A stretch of 64,000 bases of DNA from Paeniglutamicibacter psychrophenolicus (GTDB taxonomy: Bacteria > Actinomycetota > Actinomycetes > Actinomycetales > Micrococcaceae): NCBI RefSeq assembly GCF_030812255.1, contig NZ_JAUSSH010000002.1, forward strand, positions 1 to 64,000, in the 5' to 3' direction. Below are positions 52,906-61,526 of the stretch, in pieces. How positions within the stretch are numbered: the first letter of the stretch is position 1; the number at the start of each line of letters is the position of its first letter. Made by a program: the position numbers and the translations under genes. The notes below the pieces were generated by a model. That model was not told the DNA's origin, did not search any database, and saw nothing but the letters and a program-made list of their open reading frames with translations.

Positions 52906-53970
52906 CTAGAAGTCGTAGTCGTCGATGTTGTCCTTGTTGAACACCGTCGGCGGGCCGACGATCACGATGCCGCCGTCCTCGATGGTGCGCTCGCCGAGAT
53001 CGCCGGCGGTGAACTTGTCGCCGACCGCCCCGGTGATGGTGCCGTCGACCAGGGCCTTGGCCGCGTAGGCAGCGACCTCGCCGAGCTGTGCCGGGTCCCA
53101 GAGCGCGAACTCGCTCACGGTGCCGTCCTTGACGAAGGAGCGCATCTCGTTGGGCAGGCCCAGCCCGGTCAGCGCGACCTTGCCCTTGTACTGGCTGGTG
53201 GACAGGTAGCGTGCCGTGGCCGCGATGCCCACGGTGGTCGGGGAGATGATGCCCTTGAGGTTCGGGTGGGCCTGCATCAGGCCCTGGGCCTCCTGGAAGG
53301 ACTTGGCATCGTCGTCGTCGCCGTAGACCTTGGCGACCAGCTTGATGTCCTTGTAGTCGGGGTTGGACTTCAGTTCCTCCTCCATGAACTTGATCCACTC
53401 GTTCTGGTTGGTGGCGTTCGCGGTGGCCGAGAGGATCGCGATCTCGCCCGCCCCGCCGATCTGCTCGGAGATCAGCTTGGTCTGGATCAGCGCCACGTCC
53501 TTGGCCACGACCTGGGAGATGAACACGTCGCGGCACTCGGGATTGGTGTCCGAGTCGAAGGCGACGATCTTGGCCCCGGCGGTGCGGGCCTCGTCCAGGG
53601 CCGAGCAGACGGCGTCGGGGTCGTTGGCGGCGATCACGATCGCGTTGGTGCCGGCCTGGGTCTCGGCGTTGATGAAGGTGACCTGGGACGAGGCCGAGGC
53701 CTCCAGCGGGCCCACCACGTTGGCGGTGGCGAAGCCGGCCGCCGTGGCAGCGGTCTTGCCGCCGCCCAGGACCACGTCGGTGTAGGGGTTGTTCAACTGC
53801 TTGGGGATGAAGGTGATGGTGGCATCGGTCTTGGCCGACCCGCTCGCCCCCTCGGATCCTGCCGGGGTGGTGCCGCCCCCGGCGCAGGCACTCAGGGCCA
53901 GGGCCGCGGCGGCGAGCGTCGCGGTGAGGGCGCCGACTCGTTTGGTGTGTGTGGTGCGTGGGATGGACAT
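52906..53970 (-). CDS. rhaS: Rhamnose ABC transporter substrate-binding protein (lipoprotein)
   Basis: A 354-residue periplasmic-binding-type lipoprotein. Signal peptide with lipobox LALSAC near residue 28, then a Gly/Ser linker and the sugar-binding type I fold: TITFIPKQLNNPYTDVVLGGG, VIAANDPDAVCSALDEAR, VALTGLGLPNEMR. These match RhaS/LsrB-like proteins. It delivers rhamnose to the two permeases. Gene spacing of about 90 bases separates it from the permease gene. Confidence 0.92.
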   Translation of the reverse strand: MSIPRTTHTKRVGALTATLAAAALALSACAGGGTTPAGSEGASGSAKTDATITFIPKQLNNPYTDVVLGGGKTAATAAGFATANVVGPLEASASSQVTFINAETQAGTNAIVIAANDPDAVCSALDEARTAGAKIVAFDSDTNPECRDVFISQVVAKDVALIQTKLISEQIGGAGEIAILSATANATNQNEWIKFMEEELKSNPDYKDIKLVAKVYGDDDDAKSFQEAQGLMQAHPNLKGIISPTTVGIAATARYLSTSQYKGKVALTGLGLPNEMRSFVKDGTVSEFALWDPAQLGEVAAYAAKALVDGTITGAVGDKFTAGDLGERTIEDGGIVIVGPPTVFNKDNIDDYDF

Positions 53971-54063
53971 TGCGGGTTTTCCTTCCTCGGTGGCGGGTGG
54001 CCCGCCGGGTGTGGGATGGTGCGGTGTTCCAGCGCGGTGCGGTGCGGTGGGGTGCGCGGGTGC

Positions 54064-55131
54064 TTAGCCGGGTTCGGCCCCCTGGTCCCGGGCCAGGTGC
54101 CGGCGCAGCCTCTGGCTGTGCCGCCAGCGGCCCACGGCCGCGGAGACCGACGGGGCGATGACCGAGGCGATGAGCAGCAGCCCGGTCACCGTCACCAGCA
54201 CGACGTCCGAGACGCGGCCCAGGCGCAGCGCGTAGTTCAGCGAGCCGATCAGCAGCACCCCGGCCAGCACGCCGGGGATCGAGCCCTTGCCGCCGAAGAT
54301 CGAGACCCCGCCCAGCAGCACCGCGGCGATCACCGTCAGCTCCAGGCCCGAGGCGTTGTCGCTGCGGGCACTGGTGTAGCGCAGCGTCCAGAAGACCCCG
54401 GCCGCGGCGGAGACCAGCCCGGAGGCCACGTAGAGCCAGAACTTGGAATTGCCCACGTTGATGCCCACGAAGTGCGCGGCGTCCTTGGAATACCCCATGG
54501 CGTAGAGGCCGCGGCCGAAAGCGGTGTGGTGCAGCACCAGCCCGAAGACGAGCACGACGAACACCACCGGCAGGATCACCAGCGGGATGCCGCTGGTGCC
54601 CAGCTTGGCCGAGGCCAGCGCCGTGATCTCATTGGGAAAGTTGGCCACCGCATTGTCGCCGATGACCACCAGGGCCAGCCCGCGGAAGAGCGCCAGGGTG
54701 CCAATCGTCACCGCGAGCGAGGGCAGCCCCACGTAGGCGACGAGCACCCCGTTGAAGATCCCGGCCAGGAGCCCGGCGCCCAGCGCCAGAAAGATGGACA
54801 CCCAGATCCCGGTGCCCGAGGCCCAGGCGACGCCGAGCACCGCGGAGGACAGCCCGGCGATGCTGGCCACGGACAAATCGATCTCCCCGGTGACGATGAT
54901 CAGCGTCATCGGCATGGCGATCAGCAGCGTCGGGACCACGTCCAGCAACAGGAACCCGGTGGTGACCGGGGAGGCGAAGCGCGGGATCGACAGTGCCGCG
55001 TAGGCCAGGAAGGCCAACAGGATGTAGACCATGGTGGCGTCGCGCCCGGCGTACCAGCGCGGCCCGCGAACGGGCACCACGTCGGCGAGCGGGGCGGTGG
55101 TGTCCACTGCCACGGTGGCGTGCTCAGACAT
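54064..55131 (-). CDS. rhaQ: Rhamnose ABC transporter permease
   Basis: A 355-residue inner-membrane permease of the RbsC/AraH type, with about ten hydrophobic helices; the block TLIIVTGEIDLSVASIAGLSSAVLG and the late VLLGGVSIFGGKGSIPGVLAG are family marks. ATG 55131 has GGGAGG upstream. It overlaps the other permease gene by eight bases. Assignment as RhaQ versus RhaP follows gene order only. Confidence 0.92.
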   Translation of the reverse strand: MSEHATVAVDTTAPLADVVPVRGPRWYAGRDATMVYILLAFLAYAALSIPRFASPVTTGFLLLDVVPTLLIAMPMTLIIVTGEIDLSVASIAGLSSAVLGVAWASGTGIWVSIFLALGAGLLAGIFNGVLVAYVGLPSLAVTIGTLALFRGLALVVIGDNAVANFPNEITALASAKLGTSGIPLVILPVVFVVLVFGLVLHHTAFGRGLYAMGYSKDAAHFVGINVGNSKFWLYVASGLVSAAAGVFWTLRYTSARSDNASGLELTVIAAVLLGGVSIFGGKGSIPGVLAGVLLIGSLNYALRLGRVSDVVLVTVTGLLLIASVIAPSVSAAVGRWRHSQRLRRHLARDQGAEPG

Positions 55132-56155
55132 TGCGGCCCTCCCTTTCACGCAGGTGCTTGGCGTGGCGCAGCGAGGCCAGCCGGTCGATGAGGATGGCGG
55201 TGATGATCAGCACGCCGACGATGGCCTGCTGCCAGAACTTGTCCACGCGCAGCGCGGTGAGCGAGCTGGTGATGGTGTTGAGCAGGATCGCGCCGATGGC
55301 GGCGCCGATCACGGTGCCCGATCCGCCGAAGATCGCCACGCCGCCGACCACCGCTGCGGCGACCACGTCCAGTTCCAGGCCGCTGCCGGTGGTCGCGCCC
55401 ACCGCGTTGAAGCGGCTGGCGTAGAGCACCCCGGCCAGCCCGGCCAACGCCCCGTTGACGAGGAACGCGGTGAAGACCCGGGTGGAGGTGTTGATGCCGA
55501 AGAGCCTGGCGGCCTCGGGGTCCGAGCCGATCGCGTAGAGGTCGCGCCCGGACCGTGCCCCGGCCAGGTACACGGCCAGCACGATCACGACGGCCAGCGC
55601 CAGCACGGTGATGATCGGCACGCCCAGCAGCGTGTCCACCGAGAGGTTCCCGAAGGCCTCGGGCCGGTCCCCGGCGAAGAATTGCCGCGGCCCGGCCCAG
55701 CCGTTGTTCACGCCGCGGAAGACGTAGAGCGTGCCCAGGGTGATGACCAGCGAGGGGACCTTCGCCCACACCGTCAGCAGCCCGTTGAGCGAGCCGAGCA
55801 GCGCGCCGAACCCGACGCCGACCAGCAGCACCAGCCAGATGGGCATGGTGGGGACGGCGGCGAAGATGCTGCCGGTGCCAAAGGCCACCAGGCCCAGGAT
55901 GGACCCGACGGACAGGTCGATGTTGCGGGTGACGATGACCATGGTCTGCCCGGCGGCCAGCAGCATCATGATGGTCGCGTTGAGCATCAGGTCCTTCATC
56001 CCCTGCGGGGAGAGGAACAGCGGGTTGACCGCCGCGGTGACGATGACCAGGGCCACCAGGGCGACGGTGACCGGAAGTTCGCGCAGCCGCAGCAGCGCGC
56101 CGAGGCGCGAGGCGCCGGAGGGTCCGGGGCGGGTTTGCGTGGCCTGGGTGCTCAT
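55124..56155 (-). CDS. rhaP: Rhamnose ABC transporter permease
   Basis: A 343-residue permease of the same family (TMVIVTRNIDLSVGSILGLVAFG, VVGGVAIFGGSGTVIGAAIGA). The two permeases form a heterodimer. ATG 56155 overlaps the ATPase stop by four bases; the longer frame is a shadow of the ATPase gene. Basic C-terminus HAKHLREREGR. Confidence 0.92.
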   Translation of the reverse strand: MSTQATQTRPGPSGASRLGALLRLRELPVTVALVALVIVTAAVNPLFLSPQGMKDLMLNATIMMLLAAGQTMVIVTRNIDLSVGSILGLVAFGTGSIFAAVPTMPIWLVLLVGVGFGALLGSLNGLLTVWAKVPSLVITLGTLYVFRGVNNGWAGPRQFFAGDRPEAFGNLSVDTLLGVPIITVLALAVVIVLAVYLAGARSGRDLYAIGSDPEAARLFGINTSTRVFTAFLVNGALAGLAGVLYASRFNAVGATTGSGLELDVVAAAVVGGVAIFGGSGTVIGAAIGAILLNTITSSLTALRVDKFWQQAIVGVLIITAILIDRLASLRHAKHLREREGRNV

Positions 56156-57675
56156 GTGGCTGCCTCCTTCGATCCGGTGGCGGCGTGCATGACGGATTCG
56201 GGGGTGGCCTCGGAGCGCTCGAGCGCCGCGGAGATGAGGCCCTCGTGCATGACCAGCACCCTGTCGGCCATGCCCAGGACCTCGGGCAGCTCGGAGGAGA
56301 TCATCAGGATCGCCATGCCGTGCCCGGCCAGTTCGGCGATGAGCCGGTGCACCTCGGCCTTGGTGCCCACGTCGATGCCGCGGGTGGGCTCGTCGATGAT
56401 CAGCACCTTCGGCTCGGTGGCCAGCCACTTGGCGAGCACAACCTTTTGCTGGTTCCCGCCCGAGAGCGTGGCGACGGCCTGGTCCATGGAGGAGATCTTG
56501 ACCTGCAGGGTGCGGGCCCAGGTGGCGGCGGTGCGCTTTTCGGCGCGGAAGTCGATGAGCCCGAAGCGGGAGAAGCGGCGGCGCAGCGTCAGTGCGGTGT
56601 TCCTGGCGACCGACAGGTCCATGACCAGGCCCTGCTTGCGCCGGTCCTCGGGGACGAAGCCGATGCCCGCGGCGATGGCGGACTGCGGGTTCCCCGGGGC
56701 AAGTTCATGTCCGTTGACGCTCACGGTCCCGGAGGTGGATTTGTCGATGCCGAAGATGGCGCGGGCGACCTCGGTGCGCCCGGCTCCCACCAGCCCGGCC
56801 AGCGCCACGATCTCCCCGGCACGCACACAGAAGTCGATGTCCCGGAACACGCCCCTGCGTCCCAGGCCCGAGACCTGCAGGACGATGGGGCCGGGCTCGG
56901 CGTTGCGGGCGGGGAACAGGGCGTCCACGTCGCGGCCGACCATTTCGTGCACGATGGCCGCCACGCTGGTCTCGGTGGTGCGGTGGGTGGAGATGTAGCG
57001 GCCGTCGCGCATCACGGTGATGCGGTCGGCCAGGGCGAACACCTCGTCGAAGCGGTGGGAAATGAACAGGATCGCCGCTCCGGCATCGCGCAGGGCGCGG
57101 GCCACCTTGAACAGCCTCTCGACCTCCGCACCGGAGAGCGCCGCGGTGGGTTCGTCCATGACCAGCACCTTGGCGTCCAGCGAGATGGCCTTGGCGATCT
57201 CGATGAGCTGCTGGTCGGCGATGGACAGGCCCTCGGCGCGGCGGCCCGGGTTCATGGGCACCCCAAGCCGGGTGAAGAGCGAGGCCGCGTCGCGGCGCAT
57301 TTGGGCGTGGTCGATGAGTCCGAGCCGGTTTTTGGGTTGGCGCCCGATGAAGATGTTCTCCGCCACGCTCAAGTCGGGGAAGAGCGTGGGCTCCTGGTAG
57401 ATGACCGAGATCCCGGTGGCCTTGGAGTCGGCCACCGACCGGAACGCGCAGGGGGCTCCGTCCATGGTGAAGGTTCCGGCGTCCGGTGCGTGGACCCCGG
57501 CAAGGATCTTGACCAGGGTGGACTTCCCGGCCCCGTTTTCCCCGCAGAGCGCGAGGATCTCCCCGGCCCGCAACTCGATGGTGCCGTCGGCCAGGGCCAC
57601 CACGGGCCCGAAGGTCTTCAGGGCACCGTGCACGGCCAGGAGCACGGGGCCCTGGGCGGCGGCGGATGCTTCCAT
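56152..57675 (-). CDS. rhaT: Rhamnose ABC transporter ATP-binding protein (double ATPase)
   Basis: A 507-residue fused ATPase of the RbsA/MglA group. The first half has Walker A GENGAGKSTLVKIL, signature LSIADQQLIEIAKAI and Walker B VLVMDEPTAAL; the second half has a degenerate Walker A (ALAGLVGAGRTE), signature LSGGNQQKVVLAKWL and LIIDEPTRGID. One intact and one degenerate site is normal. First gene of the operon; ATG 57675 follows AAAGG, and a GTG four codons earlier overlaps that site. Confidence 0.93.
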   Translation of the reverse strand: MEASAAAQGPVLLAVHGALKTFGPVVALADGTIELRAGEILALCGENGAGKSTLVKILAGVHAPDAGTFTMDGAPCAFRSVADSKATGISVIYQEPTLFPDLSVAENIFIGRQPKNRLGLIDHAQMRRDAASLFTRLGVPMNPGRRAEGLSIADQQLIEIAKAISLDAKVLVMDEPTAALSGAEVERLFKVARALRDAGAAILFISHRFDEVFALADRITVMRDGRYISTHRTTETSVAAIVHEMVGRDVDALFPARNAEPGPIVLQVSGLGRRGVFRDIDFCVRAGEIVALAGLVGAGRTEVARAIFGIDKSTSGTVSVNGHELAPGNPQSAIAAGIGFVPEDRRKQGLVMDLSVARNTALTLRRRFSRFGLIDFRAEKRTAATWARTLQVKISSMDQAVATLSGGNQQKVVLAKWLATEPKVLIIDEPTRGIDVGTKAEVHRLIAELAGHGMAILMISSELPEVLGMADRVLVMHEGLISAALERSEATPESVMHAATGSKEAAT

Positions 57676-57723
57676 GTTGTGGTTCACCTTTGCGGGTAGG
57701 TCCGGGGGCGGAGACGAACGAAG

Positions 57724-57735
57724 TGAATCGTTTCA
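57724..57735. promoter_or_regulatory. LacI-type operator O1 of the rhamnose operon
   Basis: TGAATCGTTTCA, close to the LacI-family palindrome TGAAACGTTTCA. It lies just downstream of the expected start of the rhamnose operon transcript, where a bound repressor would block polymerase. A second copy (O2) is 88 bases away, about eight helical turns, so looping is possible. Confidence 0.75.
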
Positions 57736-57752
57736 ATCCGGGTGTGGTCTAG

Positions 57753-57782
57753 ATCATAAGCAGCAGTATCGATGCCCGTCAA
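57753..57782 (-). promoter_or_regulatory. Promoter of the rhamnose operon
   Basis: On the minus strand TTGACG (57782-57777), 18-base spacer, TATGAT (57758-57753). O1 is just downstream, O2 just upstream. Confidence 0.75.
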
Positions 57783-57810
57783 CCAGTAAATGAGGGATTT
57801 GGCAAAGTTT

Positions 57811-57839
57811 TTGATTCGTTTCAATTTCACGACTAGAGT
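57811..57839 (+). promoter_or_regulatory. rhaR promoter overlapping operator O2
   Basis: TTGATT (57811-57816), 17-base spacer, TAGAGT (57834-57839) drive the regulator gene. Operator O2, TGATTCGTTTCA, lies at 57812-57823, right on the -35 hexamer, so the regulator should repress itself. Confidence 0.7.
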
Positions 57840-57881
57840 GGCACCTGTCAACGCACCGAAATTCAACGGGAAGGCCCAGCG

Positions 57882-58892
57882 ATGACTGTCAGCGTCAAGG
57901 ACGTCGCCCAATTGGCCGGGGTTTCGGTCGGCACGGTCTCCAACGTGCTCAACCGCCCCGAGCGGGTCGCCCCGGCAACGCTGCAGCGGGTCAACGAGGC
58001 GATCACCAAGCTGGGCTTCGTGCGCAACGCCGCGGCCAGCCAGTTGCGTGCCGGGCTCAGCCGCAGCGTCGGGCTGGTCGTGCTGGATTCGGCCAACCCG
58101 TTCTTCACCGACCTGGCCCGAGGGGCCGAGGACCACGCCGCCTCCATGGGAATCAGCGTGCTGGTGGGCAACAGCGGCGAGGATCCGGCGCGCGAAGCGA
58201 CCTACCTGGACCTCTTCGAGGAACAACGCGTGCGCGGGGTGATGCTCTCGCCGGTGGGGGACATCACCGCCCGGCTTGAACGCCTACGCGGCCGCGGGAT
58301 TGCCGCGGTGCTCGTGGACCGGCACACCCGCAACACCGCCTTCTCCTCGGTGTCGGTCGACGACGTGGTCGGCGGGCAACTGGCGGCCGGGCACCTGGCC
58401 TCCCTGGGCCGGAAGGACATCGCCTTCGTGGGCGGACCCATGCACATCCGCCAGGTCGCCGACCGGCTCGAGGGCGCCCGGATGGCGTTGGCCGAGGCCG
58501 GGCTTCCGGAACCGCGCGTCATCGAGGTTCCCTCGATGACGCTGCTTTCCGGGCGCGAGGTGGGCCGGGAGCTGGCCCGGGCGCCGGAATCCGAGCGGCC
58601 CGATGCGATCTTTGCCGCCAACGACATGCTCGGCCTGGGGCTGATGCAGGGGCTGCTGATGGGGTCGGGCCTGCGGATCCCCGAGGACATCGCGCTGATC
58701 GGCTACGACGATATCGCCTTTGCCGAATCGGCCATGGTCCCGATGAGCTCAATCCGGCAGGACGCGGCCGACCTGGGGAGCCGGGCCATGGAGCTGCTGC
58801 TTGAGGAGGCCGCCTCCGGCGACGGGTACGAGCACCGCCAGGTGGTCACCGAGCCGACGCTGGTGGTTCGGGCTTCGACCCGTCCGGCGTAG
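57882..58892 (+). CDS. LacI-family regulator of the rhamnose operon
   Basis: A 336-residue repressor. DNA-binding helix-turn-helix SVKDVAQLAGVSVGTVSNVLNRPERV at the start, hinge helix ASQLRAGLSR, and a sugar-binding domain (SVGLVVLDSANPFFTDLARG; late ALIGYDDIAFAESAMVPMSSIRQ). It should release the operators at 57724 and 57812 when rhamnose or a derivative binds. Divergent from the transport/catabolic operon. Its stop abuts the convergent TDT transporter gene with no intervening base. Effector identity is inferred from context. Confidence 0.93.
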   Translation: MTVSVKDVAQLAGVSVGTVSNVLNRPERVAPATLQRVNEAITKLGFVRNAAASQLRAGLSRSVGLVVLDSANPFFTDLARGAEDHAASMGISVLVGNSGEDPAREATYLDLFEEQRVRGVMLSPVGDITARLERLRGRGIAAVLVDRHTRNTAFSSVSVDDVVGGQLAAGHLASLGRKDIAFVGGPMHIRQVADRLEGARMALAEAGLPEPRVIEVPSMTLLSGREVGRELARAPESERPDAIFAANDMLGLGLMQGLLMGSGLRIPEDIALIGYDDIAFAESAMVPMSSIRQDAADLGSRAMELLLEEAASGDGYEHRQVVTEPTLVVRASTRPA

Positions 58893-59996
58893 CTACAGCG
58901 GACGGGCGGATGGATTCCCGGCGCGCAGCCAGCGCACCAGGCAGGAGAGCATCAGCACCGTGGTTCCGGCCCAGGCCGCAGCCGCGACCCACACCCCGAC
59001 CTCGCCGACGCCCACCATCACCGCGACGGACTCGCCCCGGCCAAAGGCGATGGACGCGGCCGACATCATGCCCAGCGGGAAGACGATGGCCCACAGCCCG
59101 GTCTCGTAGCGCATCGGGTAGCGGCGCATCCCGTGGCGCCAGATCCCGAAGACCACCAGCAGCGGGATCCACCACATGCCCAGCGCCCACAGCATGTAGC
59201 TGGCGCCGGCGACGAACACCGCGGTGCGCACCATTACCGGGAAGTCGGCGGGCATGGCCAGCACCTTCGCACCGGCCAGCACCGTGATCGCGGTGGCTCC
59301 CATGAAGATCCAGTAGGTGGGGCTCAGGTTCTCCGGGCGGTTGGGCAGGGTCAGCAGCCGCAGGGTCACCAAGGTGCCCACCAGCAGGTAGAGCACCAAC
59401 CCGATGCCCCAGGCGGCGACGGCAGCGGCCCCGGCCAGCTCGTTGTTGCCGCTGCGGGCGATCACCGCCAGGGCGTTGGCCATGGACTGGGTGGCGACCA
59501 CCCAGAGGAACCAGCTGCCGTTGGCGTCCTGCAGGATCGGTGTGGAGCGTTCGCGCAGCAGCATCGAAGACGGGATCCCGTAGTTCAATCCCACCCAGAA
59601 CACCCCGGCCACGATCGCCAGGGCCACCGCGGCGGCGGGGGTCCCGGCCATGTCGAAGCCCAGTCCCAGCACGTTGGCGCCGGCCACGATGGTGAAGAAC
59701 CCGAAGGTCTTGGCCGGGTCGTTGAGGTCCTTGAGCAGGGGGCCCGGATGGGAGATTGCTCGCCAGGCCAGCGCCGCGGCGAGCAGTGCCCCGGCGGCCA
59801 CCGCAATCCACAGCAGCGCCGAGGCTTCGGTTTCACGGCCCACCAGGGCCAGTGCGGCGGACAGGATGCCGGTGGCCATGACAAAGGAGAACGCCGCCGG
59901 CGGGAAGTCCTTGATGACCGCATCCAGCCGCCGGTGCGCGCGCCGCGGTTGGCCTTCCGGTGCGGGGGCGGGAGGTGGTGGGTTCATGGGCGGCAC
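58893..59996 (-). CDS. TDT family transporter (tellurite/dicarboxylate/sulfite type)
   Basis: A 367-residue membrane protein with about ten helices. FPPAAFSFVMATGILSAAL near the start and WGIGLVLYLLVGTLVTLRLL match the TDT family, which includes C4-dicarboxylate and sulfite exporters. Cytosolic Pro-rich N-terminus. GTG 59996 has AAGGAG five bases upstream; ATG 59987 is the alternative. Substrate not evident. Confidence 0.88.
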   Translation of the reverse strand: MPPMNPPPPAPAPEGQPRRAHRRLDAVIKDFPPAAFSFVMATGILSAALALVGRETEASALLWIAVAAGALLAAALAWRAISHPGPLLKDLNDPAKTFGFFTIVAGANVLGLGFDMAGTPAAAVALAIVAGVFWVGLNYGIPSSMLLRERSTPILQDANGSWFLWVVATQSMANALAVIARSGNNELAGAAAVAAWGIGLVLYLLVGTLVTLRLLTLPNRPENLSPTYWIFMGATAITVLAGAKVLAMPADFPVMVRTAVFVAGASYMLWALGMWWIPLLVVFGIWRHGMRRYPMRYETGLWAIVFPLGMMSAASIAFGRGESVAVMVGVGEVGVWVAAAAWAGTTVLMLSCLVRWLRAGNPSARPL

Positions 59997-60056
59997 GTGG
60001 GCTCCTTCGGGCAAGACACCCTGCCAGATTATCGCGGACGCCCGCCCCTCAGGCGG

Positions 60057-60344
60057 CTAACCGCCGGCGACCGACTGCATGATCAACACGTCCTGCCCCT
60101 CGGACACGGTCGAATCCAGGCCCTGGAGCCTGCGAATGTTGTCCGGACCGACGAAGATGTTCACGTAGCGGCGCACCGCCCCGCGCTCGTCGCGCACCCG
60201 CCGGGCAAAGAGCGGGTAGCGCTCGCCGAGCGCATCCAGGATCGAACCCACGGTCCGGTCCTCGGGCAGCGGGACCTGCAGGCTGCGTTGGCCGTCCAGC
60301 GTGGAGGCGAGCACCGAGGGCACCTCGACCGTAATTGTCGTCAT
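60057..60344 (-). CDS. MoaD/ThiS-family ubiquitin-like protein
   Basis: A 95-residue beta-grasp protein ending SVAGG; the C-terminal Gly-Gly is adenylated and thiocarboxylated in sulfur-carrier proteins. VEVPSVLASTLDG, VGSILDALGERYPLF, YVNIFVGPDNIRRLQGLDS and VSEGQDVLIMQ are the fold's strands. No molybdopterin, thiamine or cysteine-synthase genes are nearby, so the pathway is unknown. The ATG overlaps the stop of the Asp-box protein gene by four bases, so the two are co-translated. Confidence 0.9.
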   Translation of the reverse strand: MTTITVEVPSVLASTLDGQRSLQVPLPEDRTVGSILDALGERYPLFARRVRDERGAVRRYVNIFVGPDNIRRLQGLDSTVSEGQDVLIMQSVAGG

Positions 60345-61450
60345 TGCCCCGCACCGTTGACCTGGGCTGCCCGGACGCTGAGCACATCGGGCAGGCGCTG
60401 GGCCACCGTGACGAAGTGCGCGCCCTCGTCGTTGCTGGCGAAGACCTCCCCGCCCCGGGTGCCGAAGTACACACCCACGGTTTCGGGGTGCTCGTCCACC
60501 GCCGCCGCGTCGCGCAACACCGCGTTCCAGTCCGCATCCGGCAACCCGGCGTGTTGTTCGCTCCAGGTGTCCCCGGCATTCGTGGAGTGGTAGACCGAGA
60601 GCCGTCCACCCACCGGATTGCGTTCCTCGGCGGCCTTCAGCGGGATGGTCCACACGGTGCCGCCCGTGCGGGGGTGTGACAGGAACACGAATCCGAAGTC
60701 GGCCGGAAGTCCATCGGCGATGCTGTTCCACTGGTCCCCGGCGTCGTCGGTGCGGTAGACCCCGCCGTGGTTTTGCGCATAGAGCCGGTCCGCGTCTTCG
60801 GCATCGGCGGTGATGTGGTGGACGCATTGGCCGAACTCAGGGAACGGCTCGGGGAAGAAATCTGCCTTGATGCCGTGGTTTCGTGGCTCCCACGAGGTGC
60901 CGCCGTCGGTGCTGCGGTACACCCCGCCGGTGCTCATGGCCGCGTGGATGACATTCTCGTCCGCCGCGTTGGGCGCGATGCTGTGCACCGCGGCCCCGCC
61001 GAAGCCGGCGCCCCATTCGCTGCGGTGCGGGTGGTCCCAGAGCCCTCGGTTGAGCTCGAAGTTCTCCCCGGAGTCGGTGGACTTGAAGACCGAGATCGGT
61101 TCGCATCCGGCCCACACCACCCCGGGGCGTTCGGCGGTGTCGGGGCGCAGGTGCCAGATCCGGGCCAGTGCGGTGTCGGTGTCGGCCGGGAACTTGATGG
61201 CGCCCTGCTCGGGTTCGGACCAGGTGGCGCCGGCGTCGTCGCTGTAGACGACGGTCGGTCCCCAGTGCCAGTCGTTGACCCCGGCCAGGATGCGGGTCCG
61301 GCCTTCCCGGGTGTCGATGGCGACGGAGGGGACCTCGAGGTTCAGGAAGTGGGGTCCGTTCAGCGTCCAGGTTTCACGGTCGGTGCTTTCGGCGAGCCAA
61401 AGGCCCTTCTTGGTGCCGATGGCCATGATGGTTCGTTGGTCGTTGTCCAT
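60341..61450 (-). CDS. Asp-box (BNR) beta-propeller protein
   Basis: A 369-residue soluble protein with six Asp-box turns of form S-x-D-x-G-x-x-W/F: SDDAGATW, STDSGENF, STDGGTSW, TDDAGDQW, STNAGDTW and SNDEGAHF. This predicts a six- or seven-bladed propeller, as in sialidases and the VPS10/sortilin group. No signal peptide, so it is cytosolic, and sialidase catalytic residues are not evident. Often called exo-alpha-sialidase, but that is not supported. It is paired with the MoaD-like gene. ATG 61450 chosen; an in-frame start twelve codons earlier is possible. Confidence 0.85.
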   Translation of the reverse strand: MDNDQRTIMAIGTKKGLWLAESTDRETWTLNGPHFLNLEVPSVAIDTREGRTRILAGVNDWHWGPTVVYSDDAGATWSEPEQGAIKFPADTDTALARIWHLRPDTAERPGVVWAGCEPISVFKSTDSGENFELNRGLWDHPHRSEWGAGFGGAAVHSIAPNAADENVIHAAMSTGGVYRSTDGGTSWEPRNHGIKADFFPEPFPEFGQCVHHITADAEDADRLYAQNHGGVYRTDDAGDQWNSIADGLPADFGFVFLSHPRTGGTVWTIPLKAAEERNPVGGRLSVYHSTNAGDTWSEQHAGLPDADWNAVLRDAAAVDEHPETVGVYFGTRGGEVFASNDEGAHFVTVAQRLPDVLSVRAAQVNGAGQ

Positions 61451-61526
61451 GGCAAACAGTGCAACACCGCAGCGGGCTTGATTCAAGGCCTGGAGACCAC
61501 CGCGTTTGGGCGAAATGTTTCACGGA

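Noticed and set aside
60341-61450. Sialidase function for the Asp-box protein
   Set aside because: Asp boxes mark a propeller fold, not activity; no secretion signal and no clear arginine triad was found.
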